Position numbers and translations under genes: made by a program
Notes under the pieces: generated by a model
The model's database searches: none
Told to the model about the DNA's origin: nothing
What the model saw: the letters and a program-made list of their open reading frames with translations, nothing else
Source of the DNA: Candidatus Gastranaerophilales bacterium
GTDB taxonomy: Bacteria > Cyanobacteriota > Vampirovibrionia > Gastranaerophilales > Gastranaerophilaceae
Direction of reading: 5' to 3'
Assembly (NCBI GenBank): GCA_944325525.1
Contig: CALVAK010000003.1
Coordinates: 1-64,000 of the forward strand
Length of the DNA: 64,000 nt
Shown: positions 1-8,869 of the stretch, piece by piece
Numbering within the stretch: position 1 is the first letter of the stretch
How the letters are laid out: every line of letters starts with the position of its first letter

Positions 1-19
1 CAAGCTGCGCTACATCCCG
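1..19 (-). tRNA. tRNA-Pro, 5' part only (window edge)
   Basis: Read on the minus strand, positions 19 to 1 begin CGGGATG followed by TAGCGCAGCTTG, which is the acceptor 5' strand and D-arm start typical of bacterial tRNA-Pro. The anticodon lies outside the window, so the isoacceptor cannot be given. The call rests on the 5' end alone. Confidence 0.6.
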
Positions 20-43
20 ATTAGTTGTATTTAATTTTCAACT

Positions 44-121
44 GTAGCGCACCTACGGTGCTACCTCTCCTCGAACGTGACATTTAGTCACCTTCTCGCC
101 GGCACAGTCAAGCTGCACTAC
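44..121. other. GC-rich structured element of unknown type
   Basis: This 78-base stretch is much more GC-rich than its surroundings. An 8-bp closing stem pairs 44-51 with 114-121 (one G-T pair), an inner stem pairs 58-61 with 102-105, and a 5-bp hairpin (77-81 with 87-91) sits inside. It lies about 24 bases 5' of the tRNA-Pro on the minus strand. On the plus strand the closing stem is followed by TTTT. It could be a small RNA, a leader or a repetitive element; I recognise no family. The rest of 1-328 (122-328) is AT-rich and holds no gene that I can support. Confidence 0.4.
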
Positions 122-328
122 TTTTCAGTTTGTTCAATATAATTATTCTAATACTAAAATTTTTTTTTTAAAGCCTTTTAGAATCTTTGATTAAAAAAAC
201 TTTATTTTGGAACTATATTTCTATATTTTTTATAAAAAACCAGTTAGAGTCCTCTTATTTCCAATAATAGACTTTTCTTCTCTTTTATTCTATAATTGGA
301 TAGTTAAAATTCACAAATAAGGAATAAA

Positions 329-2182
329 ATGACATCAGACAGTATTTTGCAACAGGAACAAAATGAACTTTCTTTTGAGGAAAAAAGGAAAAACAGTATT
401 AATATAAGATTCAGAGCTGTACTACGAGCGTTCATAGCAAATGTGCTAATTGCATTAATAAAATTATTCTCCTGGTATTTTACAAAAAGTTCTGCTATGT
501 TTGCAGAAGCTGTTCACTCTGGAGTAGATTCTTTTAACAGTATATGTTTAATGGTAGGGTTAAAGAGAGGTTCTCGTCCGGCAGATGGTGTACATCCTTT
601 TGGACACGGACTTGAAACAAATGTTTGGACAATAATTGCCTGTATTTTAATGTTTTTTGGTGCTGCCGTTTCTCTTTTAAGTGCTTATAATAAAATTTTT
701 ATTAACACTCACGGTGTTGTTGATCTTCTATATCACTATAAAGTTTTAGCAATAATTCTTATTGCAAGTATTTGTTTTGAATCCTGGGCTGTTAACAGTG
801 CTGTACATGCTGTATTAGAAGAATCTAAAATTAAACATACAAATCCTATTATAGATTTTATTAAATCCATAAAATATGTTCATAAAATTAATACTCCAAC
901 AACTAAATATGTTTGGTATGAAGATGTTGTTGCTCTAACCGGTGTTGTTGTGGCTTTTATTGCTGTTACAATTTCTAAATTTATGTTACCTGAAAATCTC
1001 GCACATATTCCGGACGGTATAGCCTCAGGAATAATTGCATTAATGCTGCTATTTTTAGCAGGATATATGCTTAAGAATAATGTTAATTTGTTAACTGGTC
1101 TTTCCGCAGAACCTCAGGTTGAAGAAGTTATAAGACAAATTGCAGAAAATCTACATTGTGTAAGTTGCGTAAAAGAACTGAAAACAATGAATATGGGAAC
1201 TTCAGGTCTAATTGTTAACATAAAAATTGAAGTTGATCCTGATATACAGGTAAAAGAAGCTGACGATATTACCGAAATGGTTGAAAGAAAAATAAGAGAA
1301 CATTTTAATAATATTTCTCACATTTCAGTTGAAATTGATTCAAATGATGCAGAAGAGAATTGGGAAGATAAATTTGACAAGATAATTCAGGAAGGTGAAA
1401 AAATAGAAGTTATTGATAACAAAGAAGCAGGTATGCTTTCTAATTTCTATTCTTTTGCACAAACAGTTGTTAAAGAAATTATGATTCCACGTCCAAAAGT
1501 TGTTTTTGCTGACTCTAAAGACAGTTTTGACAAGGTAATTGATTTAATAATAGAAACAGGACATACAAGAATTCCAGTTTATGAGGATAATGTTGATAAT
1601 GTAATCGGTGTTATTAATGCTAAAGATGCTCTAAAAGCATTAAGATATAAAACGTATGAACAAGAAGGATTTGAACTTAAATCGTTGACCAGAGAAATTA
1701 TAATTGTTCCTGAAAATAAGTTTATAAGTGATTTATTAAGTGATTTTATTTCAACAAAAAGCCAAATTGCCGCTGTTGTAGATGAGCATGGGGGCATTGC
1801 CGGCATAGTTACAGTTGAAGATATTATTGAAGAAATTGTAGGTGAAATATACGATGAATTTGATGAATCTCCAACTCCTGAACTTATAAAGATAGATGAT
1901 AATACCTTAAATGTTTCATCACAAATGAACATTGATGATATTAATGAAAGATTTGATCTTGATATTCCTAATGAAGATTTCCAGACAATCGGGGGTTATG
2001 TCTTTGGTTTGTTAGGCAGAGAACCCGAAATAGGAGATAAAGTTGAAGATAGAAATTTATCTTTTGAAGTTATTGAACTTGACGGTATAAGAATTTCAAG
2101 AGTCATTATGAAGAAAGACTCTCCTTTTGTTGATAAAAAAGACATTGATAAAGAAAAACCGGAAAAAGATGAAACAATATAA
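329..2182 (+). CDS. Cation diffusion facilitator fused to CorC-type CBS/transporter-associated domains
   Basis: This 617-residue protein joins two normally separate parts. Residues about 20-320 are a cation diffusion facilitator: several membrane segments, the signature around AEAVHSGVDSFNS, then a cytoplasmic ferredoxin-like domain. Residues about 370-595 match the cytoplasmic part of CorC/HlyC proteins: a short start around EIMIPRP, two CBS motifs (one includes GHTRIPVYEDN, the other AAVVDEHGGIAGIVTVEDI), and a C-terminal FAD-binding-like CorC_HlyC domain (IGGYVFGLLGREPEIGD). Both families act in divalent metal efflux or tolerance at the inner membrane, so the fusion suggests an exporter gated through CBS domains by a nucleotide or by Mg2+; that is inference. 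The 3' end overlaps era by 14 bases, so the two are probably co-transcribed. The start follows AAGGAATAAA with good spacing. Confidence 0.85.
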   Translation: MTSDSILQQEQNELSFEEKRKNSINIRFRAVLRAFIANVLIALIKLFSWYFTKSSAMFAEAVHSGVDSFNSICLMVGLKRGSRPADGVHPFGHGLETNVWTIIACILMFFGAAVSLLSAYNKIFINTHGVVDLLYHYKVLAIILIASICFESWAVNSAVHAVLEESKIKHTNPIIDFIKSIKYVHKINTPTTKYVWYEDVVALTGVVVAFIAVTISKFMLPENLAHIPDGIASGIIALMLLFLAGYMLKNNVNLLTGLSAEPQVEEVIRQIAENLHCVSCVKELKTMNMGTSGLIVNIKIEVDPDIQVKEADDITEMVERKIREHFNNISHISVEIDSNDAEENWEDKFDKIIQEGEKIEVIDNKEAGMLSNFYSFAQTVVKEIMIPRPKVVFADSKDSFDKVIDLIIETGHTRIPVYEDNVDNVIGVINAKDALKALRYKTYEQEGFELKSLTREIIIVPENKFISDLLSDFISTKSQIAAVVDEHGGIAGIVTVEDIIEEIVGEIYDEFDESPTPELIKIDDNTLNVSSQMNIDDINERFDLDIPNEDFQTIGGYVFGLLGREPEIGDKVEDRNLSFEVIELDGIRISRVIMKKDSPFVDKKDIDKEKPEKDETI

Positions 2183-3056
2183 GTTTGGATATGTTGCAAT
2201 AATAGGACGACCAAACGTAGGTAAGTCTACAATTTTAAACCGTTTGATAGGACAAAAAATAGCAATTACAACTAATAAAGCTCAAACAACAAGAAGAAGA
2301 ATAAATGGCATTTTTACTACCGATGAAGCTCAGGTGGTTTTTGTTGATACACCAGGAATCCATAAGCCAATTGACAAATTAGGCGAATGTCTTGTCGATG
2401 AAGCAAAAAGTACTATTCCGGATGTAGATTTAATTCTTTTTGTTGTTGATGGTTCAACTTCTTCCGGAAGAGGTGATAAATGGATTGTTGATAATATTTT
2501 AAACCAATATTCAGGTAAAATATTGATTGTTGTTAATAAATATGACTTGATTAAAGATATTAAAAAAAGAGAAGAAAATTTATTATCATATAAAACCTTA
2601 TTTGAAAAGAATTATCCGTGCATAAAAATCTCTGCAAAAACAGGAAGAAATTTTGACACATTAATAAAAAATATTATAAGAAAGCTTCCCGACGGTGAAA
2701 AAATTTATGATGATGAGCAAATAACGGATGAAACTATGAGAAATATAGCAAAAGAACTCATAAGAGAAAAAATTCTTTTATATACTCACGATGAAGTTCC
2801 TCATAGTGTTGCTGTTATTATTGAAAATTATGAGGAAAAAGAAAATCTTGATAAAATAACTGCAAAAATTATAGTTGAACAAGAATCACAAAAAGGTATA
2901 TTAATAGGTAAAAATGGTTCAATGCTCAAAAAAATAGGTTCTGAAGCAAGAAAAGAATTAGAAATTACTGCCGATAAAAAAATATTTCTGGATTTGCAGG
3001 TAAAAGTAATAAAAGATTGGAGAAAAAAATCCAAAGATTTAGATAAAATGTATTAA
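2169..3056 (+). CDS. era: GTPase Era
   Basis: Ribosome-assembly GTPase that binds the 3' end of 16S rRNA during 30S maturation. The protein is 295 residues from the ATG at 2169; a longer reading from 2127 adds 14 lysine-rich residues with no family support. The G1 motif GRPNVGKS, the switch region with TTRRR, the G3 motif DTPG and the G4 motif NKYD are visible, and the C-terminal KH domain contains GKNGSMLKKIG. It starts inside the last codons of the upstream transporter gene (14-base overlap) with a GGAAAAAG sequence just before the start. It ends 16 bases before the end of the convergent pyrG. Confidence 0.96.
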   Translation: MKQYKFGYVAIIGRPNVGKSTILNRLIGQKIAITTNKAQTTRRRINGIFTTDEAQVVFVDTPGIHKPIDKLGECLVDEAKSTIPDVDLILFVVDGSTSSGRGDKWIVDNILNQYSGKILIVVNKYDLIKDIKKREENLLSYKTLFEKNYPCIKISAKTGRNFDTLIKNIIRKLPDGEKIYDDEQITDETMRNIAKELIREKILLYTHDEVPHSVAVIIENYEEKENLDKITAKIIVEQESQKGILIGKNGSMLKKIGSEARKELEITADKKIFLDLQVKVIKDWRKKSKDLDKMY

Positions 3057-3072
3057 AAACTCATTTTATATT

Positions 3073-4707
3073 CTATACTTTAGCCAGTTTTAGATTTCTG
3101 TTTTCAGTTCTTTTATTAGCAGCATCTATTAAGCCGGCAAATAAAGGATGTGGTCTTTCCGGACGGGATTTAAATTCAGGATGGAACTGACATGCTACAA
3201 ACCAATCATTTTGTGGCAGCTCAATCATTTCACATAACATTCCGTCAGGAGATAATCCTGAGAATACAAGTCCTGCATCTGCAATTTGTTTTCTATATTC
3301 ATTGTTTACTTCATATCTATGACGGTGGCGTTCAAATATTATATTTGTACCGTATGCAGCTTCGGCTTTAGTCCCTTTTTGAATATGACATTCAAATTTA
3401 CCAAGCCTCATAGTTCCGCCATAACCTTCAACGTGCTTTTGCTCTGTCATTAAATCTATAACCGGATACGGTGTATTTTCATTAAATTCCATAGAGTTTG
3501 CATCTTTTAACCCTACAACATTTCTTGCATATTCAATTACAGCACATTGCATGCCAAGACAAAGTCCTAAGAACGGAAGATTGTTTTCTCTTGCATATCT
3601 TATAACATTGAGTTTACCCTCTATTCCTCTTATTCCAAAACCGCCCGGTACCACCAGCCCATCAACATCCGATAAAGCTTCTTTTGCTTTTTCATAGTCA
3701 ATGCAATCTTCGGAGTTTATCCATTTAATATCAATTTGGGCACTATTTTGATACCCGGCATGTTTTAATGACTCAACTACCGAAATATATGCATCGGATA
3801 ATTTCGTATATTTCCCTGCGATAGCTATTTTTATTGTTTTTTCAGGATTTTTTATTTTATACACAAGGTTTTTCCAAGATTCCAAATCAGGTTTTACATC
3901 CTGCATAAATAATCTTTGAAGTACAACAGAAGCCATATTCTGCTCTTCTAATGCCAAAGGAACCTCATAAATACTTTTCATATCTCTGCATTCAATAACG
4001 GCATCTTTTGGAACAGAGCAAAATAATGCCAATTTTTCTTTTTCTTTTTTTGGAATAGGTTTTGCAGTTCTACACACAAGAATCTCAGGCTGAATACCAT
4101 AACTTCTGAGATTTGTAACACTGTGCTGAGAAGGTTTTGTTTTTAATTCACCCGATGTTGGTAAATAAGGAAGTAACGTAACGTGTATTGAAAGGCTATT
4201 CCCAAAACCTGCTTCGGAACGAAATTGTCTTATTGCTTCAATGAATGGCAAACTTTCAATATCGCCTATAGTTCCTCCGATTTCTGCAATAATAAAATCA
4301 GGTTTAAACTGCTGGGTTGCTTTTTTTATTCTTGATTTTATTTCATTCGTAATATGAGGAATTGTCTGAACAGTAGCCCCAAGATAATCTCCGTGTCTTT
4401 CTTTATTTATGACCGTCTGATATATACTTCCTGATGTTACATTATTTATGCGACCCAGGTTTGTATCCGTGAATCTTTCATAATGACCCAAATCAAGGTC
4501 AGTTTCTGCTCCGTCATCCGTGACAAAAACTTCACCGTGCTGGAACGGACTCATAGTCCCCGGATCTACATTTATATAAGGATCAAATTTTTGGATTACG
4601 ACACTAAATCCCCTTGCTTTTAATAACCGTCCCAATGAAGCGGCAACAATGCCTTTCCCCAAAGAAGAAACAACACCTCCGGTTATAAAAATATATTTAG
4701 TAGTCAT
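3073..4707 (-). CDS. pyrG: CTP synthase
   Basis: Makes CTP from UTP, ATP and glutamine, the last step of de novo pyrimidine nucleotide synthesis. At 544 residues it has the normal length. The N-terminal synthetase domain begins with [17 protein letters not shown] (ATP loop). The C-terminal class I glutamine amidotransferase has the oxyanion segment PGGFGIRG, the nucleophile elbow LGLCLGMQ and the His-Glu pair in [10 protein letters not shown]. It lies 13 bases downstream of gatC on the same strand and is probably co-transcribed with it. Start ATG at 4707. Confidence 0.97.
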   Translation of the reverse strand: MTTKYIFITGGVVSSLGKGIVAASLGRLLKARGFSVVIQKFDPYINVDPGTMSPFQHGEVFVTDDGAETDLDLGHYERFTDTNLGRINNVTSGSIYQTVINKERHGDYLGATVQTIPHITNEIKSRIKKATQQFKPDFIIAEIGGTIGDIESLPFIEAIRQFRSEAGFGNSLSIHVTLLPYLPTSGELKTKPSQHSVTNLRSYGIQPEILVCRTAKPIPKKEKEKLALFCSVPKDAVIECRDMKSIYEVPLALEEQNMASVVLQRLFMQDVKPDLESWKNLVYKIKNPEKTIKIAIAGKYTKLSDAYISVVESLKHAGYQNSAQIDIKWINSEDCIDYEKAKEALSDVDGLVVPGGFGIRGIEGKLNVIRYARENNLPFLGLCLGMQCAVIEYARNVVGLKDANSMEFNENTPYPVIDLMTEQKHVEGYGGTMRLGKFECHIQKGTKAEAAYGTNIIFERHRHRYEVNNEYRKQIADAGLVFSGLSPDGMLCEMIELPQNDWFVACQFHPEFKSRPERPHPLFAGLIDAANKRTENRNLKLAKV

Positions 4708-4720
4708 AATTCCTCATTTC

Positions 4721-5002
4721 TTAATTAATCTTAGGTACTCTAAAGAAACCGTTTTCTTCAAAAGGAGCGTTTGACATTAATTCTTCTTTTGTTTGTTCAT
4801 ATTTAACGATATCTTCTCTCATAACATTATATACAGGAATTGCATGCGGCATAGGTTCAACACCTGTTGTATCAACCTCATTCATTTGCTCAACATACTT
4901 TAATATATCACCCAATTGTTTTGAATATTTTTCAGTTTCTTCTTCTGTTAGTTCAAGTCTTGCAAGTTTTGCTACATGTTTTACTTCTTGTGTACTTATC
5001 AT
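4721..5002 (-). CDS. gatC: Asp/Glu-tRNA amidotransferase subunit C
   Basis: The small subunit of GatCAB, which converts misacylated Asp-tRNA(Asn) or Glu-tRNA(Gln) to the amidated forms. The protein is 93 residues, the usual size. It shows the family pattern: N-terminal helix with VKHVAKLARLELTEEE, the middle MNEVDTTGVEPMPHA, and the C-terminal FRVPKI that ends most GatC proteins. gatA and gatB are not in this window. It is the first gene of a short gatC-pyrG unit, with a GGCAGAACATG start context (GGAGGC further upstream). Confidence 0.95.
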   Translation of the reverse strand: MISTQEVKHVAKLARLELTEEETEKYSKQLGDILKYVEQMNEVDTTGVEPMPHAIPVYNVMREDIVKYEQTKEELMSNAPFEENGFFRVPKIN

Positions 5003-5110
5003 GTTCTGCCTCCGAAATATTAATAAAATTTTAGCATAACTACACTATTTTTACATGTTTTTAACAGAGTTTTAAATTGTAAAAAGATTTTTTCTGTAAA
5101 AAAATTTATA

Positions 5111-6124
5111 TCAAAACGTATCATCATATAAAGAATGATAATCTTCTATTGCACAACAGACAGAAGAATTATGTCCCCAATTAAGACAAGATTTTTCAGT
5201 ATATTTTTCAAAGTATCTTACAAGTTTGAATAATTGTCTGACCTTTTGTTCACTTTTGTAATTGTTTTTATACCATTCCTTTTCAACATCAATTAGTACA
5301 TAATTAACAGAACAACTTTTAGCTTGTTCTATAAATTCTTCTATATTTTTTATATTATCATTTATCCCTGGAATAATTATATATTTAACTTTTACTTGTG
5401 ATTTGTTTTTTCCTTGTGCTATAGCATATTTTTTTATATTTTGCCAAACAGCTTCAAATTTATCTACACTTTTTATTTTTTTATACAAATCCCTGTTTCC
5501 TGCATCCGGAGAAATTATTATGGATTTTAACATATCATTTTTAAGAAATTCTTCTATAATCGGGCTATATTTTATTCCGGAAGAATATAAACTTATATTG
5601 TAAAAATTATTATTTTTAAACAATTTCATAATCAATTCAAATTCTTTGTTCAAAAGAGGTTCTCCTCCTCCAAATTGAATTTCACAATCAGAATTAATTA
5701 TTTTTTTTTCAATACATTTTTTCAAATAATAATATATCGGAATATCTTTTAATGAATTAAAAAATTTTTTATTTAAATGAGAAAAACAGTAAATACAGTT
5801 AGAATTACAACTTAAATTTGTGCTTATTGCCAAATGTTTTATTTTATTATCATTGCACCAGTTTGATTTTTTTAACAAATAACAATCCTTACACCTGTCT
5901 AATATTCTACCTTTTCTTACTTTTTGTATGTCTTTTTTCCTTTTTAATGAAAAATCTTTGAAATCATATGTAGAATCATTTTTTAGAGAAGAAACAGGTT
6001 CATTATTCCCTCCGTGATGAGCATATTTATCACAATAGTACAGCCCGTTTACAGCAAAATGCATTCCATATTCAAGCCATTCACAACTTATATATTCTTG
6101 TTTTCTTTTTAAAATATCTAACAA
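5111..6124 (-). CDS. Radical SAM protein with N-terminal cysteine cluster (paralogue 1)
   Basis: A 337-residue radical SAM enzyme. The CX3CX2C motif that binds the catalytic [4Fe-4S] cluster is C106-C110-C113 (CNSNCIYC), followed by the SAM-contacting GGGEP motif (QFGGGEPLLN) and a TIM-barrel-like core. Before the core are further cysteines at 14, 31, 78, 81 and 90, including CXXC (C78-C81), which would suit an auxiliary Fe-S cluster placed N-terminally instead of in a C-terminal SPASM domain. Start is a TTG at 6124, with AAGG nine bases upstream; no nearer ATG keeps the C14 motif. It is divergent from a paralogue at 6195. The substrate is unknown, and I see no precursor peptide beside it. 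Confidence 0.8.
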   Translation of the reverse strand: MLDILKRKQEYISCEWLEYGMHFAVNGLYYCDKYAHHGGNNEPVSSLKNDSTYDFKDFSLKRKKDIQKVRKGRILDRCKDCYLLKKSNWCNDNKIKHLAISTNLSCNSNCIYCFSHLNKKFFNSLKDIPIYYYLKKCIEKKIINSDCEIQFGGGEPLLNKEFELIMKLFKNNNFYNISLYSSGIKYSPIIEEFLKNDMLKSIIISPDAGNRDLYKKIKSVDKFEAVWQNIKKYAIAQGKNKSQVKVKYIIIPGINDNIKNIEEFIEQAKSCSVNYVLIDVEKEWYKNNYKSEQKVRQLFKLVRYFEKYTEKSCLNWGHNSSVCCAIEDYHSLYDDTF

Positions 6125-6194
6125 AATTTATTACCTTATTTCTTCTTATTATATATTATAATGATATTATTCTAAAATATTTATTGGAGAACAT

Positions 6195-7229
6195 ATGAGA
6201 TATAAAAGTTGTCATTTAATCGAACATGGAATTTCTCTGGACGTTGATTCAATCAAGGCCTGCTGTCTTTCCCGGGAGTTTAACAAAGGTCAGTTAATGA
6301 TTATCCCTTATTATGACAACAATAAAATTAACTGGAAAGAATTGTTTGAAATAAAAAGACAACAAAGACAGTTGCAAAAACAAAAAGATTTACCAGCCTG
6401 TGAAGGCTGCTATAATTTAAGAGAAGATGACTGGGACGATGAAGATTATATCTCTTATATAAATTTTGACCACTGGAGCCAGTGTAATTCAAATTGTGTA
6501 TATTGCGGCGTAAGCAGATTAAAACCTAAGACAAAGAATAACATACTAAAACCGATTAAAGAATTAATTAAACTCGGGAAATTTAAAAATACCGGAGAAA
6601 TTACTTTTCAAGGCGGAGAACCTACCATTTTAAAGGAATTTGACGATTTATTAAAGCTTTTTATTAAACAACAAACTAAAATAAGAATTCATTCGTCCGG
6701 GATAAAATACAGCAATATAATTAAAGAAGGTTTAAAAAAAGGGAATACAACCATTGTTATATCTCCGGATTCGGTATACAAAGAAACATATAAAAAAATA
6801 AAAAGAGTTGATAAATCAAATCAAGTATGGGATAACATTAAGAAATACAGACATCATCTTGCACCTTTATTTAATGAACTTGTTAAAGTCAAATATATTA
6901 TAATACCCGGCATAAATGACACCTATGAAGAAGTAACTTCTTTTTTAAACAAAATAAAAGAGCTTGATATTAAGAGTATTATTGTTGATGTTGAATATAC
7001 TTATGCCAATAAAAATATTAACAACATATCTGAACACATATATATTTTAATGGATTATATGGAAAATTATGCGTGTGAAAATAATATAAGTTTTGATATG
7101 TACGATTCAGCCATTTATGCTTCTAAAAACAGAACTTTTGAAAAAATTCAAGATTTTTCAAGTGAAAAAATTATTGAACAAATTAATAGATATAAAGTTT
7201 TAAACAGTTGTAAGAATATTAAATACTAA
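6195..7229 (+). CDS. Radical SAM protein with N-terminal cysteine cluster (paralogue 2)
   Basis: 344 residues, related to the divergent neighbour at 5111-6124. The radical SAM motif is C97-C101-C104 (CNSNCVYC) and the SAM motif is FQGGEP. Shared N-terminal features are a HLIEHGISLD-type segment, C6, C23/C24 and a CEGCY pair (C69, C72), matching the spacing in the paralogue. Long shared blocks later in the core, such as VKVKYIIIPGIND, show gene duplication. The start ATG at 6195 follows GGAG (TTGGAGAACAT). The 3' end overlaps the convergent membrane-protein gene by four bases. The substrate is unknown; a role in modifying a surface glycan or a peptide is only a guess. Confidence 0.8.
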   Translation: MRYKSCHLIEHGISLDVDSIKACCLSREFNKGQLMIIPYYDNNKINWKELFEIKRQQRQLQKQKDLPACEGCYNLREDDWDDEDYISYINFDHWSQCNSNCVYCGVSRLKPKTKNNILKPIKELIKLGKFKNTGEITFQGGEPTILKEFDDLLKLFIKQQTKIRIHSSGIKYSNIIKEGLKKGNTTIVISPDSVYKETYKKIKRVDKSNQVWDNIKKYRHHLAPLFNELVKVKYIIIPGINDTYEEVTSFLNKIKELDIKSIIVDVEYTYANKNINNISEHIYILMDYMENYACENNISFDMYDSAIYASKNRTFEKIQDFSSEKIIEQINRYKVLNSCKNIKY

Positions 7230-8725
7230 TTTGTAATTCTTCCTTCTTTTGTAAACTCTTCAACAATATCAGTTAAATCCCAATATCTGTTATTTACCTT
7301 TGTAAGTGCCATTTGAAGAAATAAGATATTTTCTTTTTTGTTAAAATATGTATTTTTTTTATCATCAAAACAATATTCATTATAATCACAGTAATATTCA
7401 GAAGGAAAAATAATACTTTTAATCTTATGTGAGTCAGACAAAAACAGTGATTTATGCATAGTTCCAAAGCAAGTATTATATTTTAGGAAAAAATATTTTT
7501 CAAAATCTTCTTCCGGAATAGTTACAACAGTACTATTTGAATTATTAATTATATTTTTAAGGTATTGCGTATATTTACCGAATTCAAAACAAGAGTGAAT
7601 TTGCCAGCATAAGTTCATAATTCCGAAAATACAGGCAACAATGAAAAGATTTGGTATAAAACAATTATTATATTTATAAAAATCTATATTCAAGTAATCC
7701 ATTATAATCAACACTAGTACCAGCGGGAAGAAAAGCCAGAAAGCAATACTGTAATTATGAATTTCAATATGTGGTTCAGGCATAAAATTTGTTTTGTATA
7801 AAAGAGTCAATGCAATAATTATTATAAATAATAACCAGAATAATATACTTTTTTTATCAAAAGGTTTTTTATAAAAGAATATAAAAATAATTGCTAATAG
7901 AGCAAAAAATATAATTATCGAACTTCCGCTAAAAAAATTTTTATATGTTAAAACGGAAGCGGTTATTATCTCTGATATTCCAAAGCCCAAATCAGATGAT
8001 TTTAAATTTATAAAAAAGAACATCTTTATAGGGACATAAAATATAGCAGCAAAACAAATAAACCCGATATAGATTTTTATCCACGGGTTTAACTCAATTC
8101 TGTTTTTTTGTGTGAATAAAAAAGAGAATACGAACAATATAACTCCGTATACAACAGAAATTTCAAACGATTCAAAGAAATAAACAATTAATAAAGATAT
8201 AGGAATTAAATCTTTCCAATTCAATTTTGTTTTTGATAAAAAATATGATAATAAAGCAAAATAAAATAAAAAAGATATATTAATTTCCCTTATCGTCCAT
8301 ATAGCATTAGGAATGCTTAATATAGCATAGAAGGCAAAACAAATAATAGCAATATCATATCTTTTAGTTCTTCTTGAAACCAGATAATTAATAAACAAAG
8401 CAAATAAATGTACAATAAAATATGAAGCGGAAAAAGCTCTTAAAGCATTTATTACCGGCATATTTTTAATAAAATAAAATATAGAATTAAAAGGAATTGC
8501 AACTAAAAAGTCATTAAGCATTCTTACTCTGTTTGAATGGAACATCAAAAAATTACAACCCTTTTCATCCACCGGGAAAATAACAGATAAGAAAACAGCC
8601 GGAATATCAAAAAACAATCCTGAAGAATATTTAACATAAAAGAAAATAAAAGCTATATACACAAAAATAAAACTGCCAAATAATAATTTATATTTAAAAA
8701 ATTTACTATTTTCCATATCTGACAT
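7226..8725 (-). CDS. Polytopic membrane protein, unknown function (GT-C-like topology)
   Basis: 499 residues with about eleven hydrophobic segments spread over residues 10-370, then a soluble C-terminal part of about 120 residues. This layout (multi-pass N-terminal part, soluble C-terminal end) is common in GT-C glycosyltransferases and related surface-polymer proteins. I do not see the acidic DE motif of GT39 in the first external loop, so no enzymatic claim is made. The start ATG at 8725 has GGTGG five bases upstream. The gene ends inside the last codon of the radical SAM gene at 6195-7229 (convergent). Confidence 0.6.
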   Translation of the reverse strand: MSDMENSKFFKYKLLFGSFIFVYIAFIFFYVKYSSGLFFDIPAVFLSVIFPVDEKGCNFLMFHSNRVRMLNDFLVAIPFNSIFYFIKNMPVINALRAFSASYFIVHLFALFINYLVSRRTKRYDIAIICFAFYAILSIPNAIWTIREINISFLFYFALLSYFLSKTKLNWKDLIPISLLIVYFFESFEISVVYGVILFVFSFLFTQKNRIELNPWIKIYIGFICFAAIFYVPIKMFFFINLKSSDLGFGISEIITASVLTYKNFFSGSSIIIFFALLAIIFIFFYKKPFDKKSILFWLLFIIIIALTLLYKTNFMPEPHIEIHNYSIAFWLFFPLVLVLIIMDYLNIDFYKYNNCFIPNLFIVACIFGIMNLCWQIHSCFEFGKYTQYLKNIINNSNSTVVTIPEEDFEKYFFLKYNTCFGTMHKSLFLSDSHKIKSIIFPSEYYCDYNEYCFDDKKNTYFNKKENILFLQMALTKVNNRYWDLTDIVEEFTKEGRITN

Positions 8726-8869
8726 TATTCCACCTTAATAAACAAAAAAATAATAACATATTTATTTAATAAGAATAACTGCTTGATACTTTTTATGTAT
8801 AATAGTGTAAAGAGTAATTATAAATTTTTATAATTAATACATAATCAGGAATTGAATTCAGAGGGTTAC

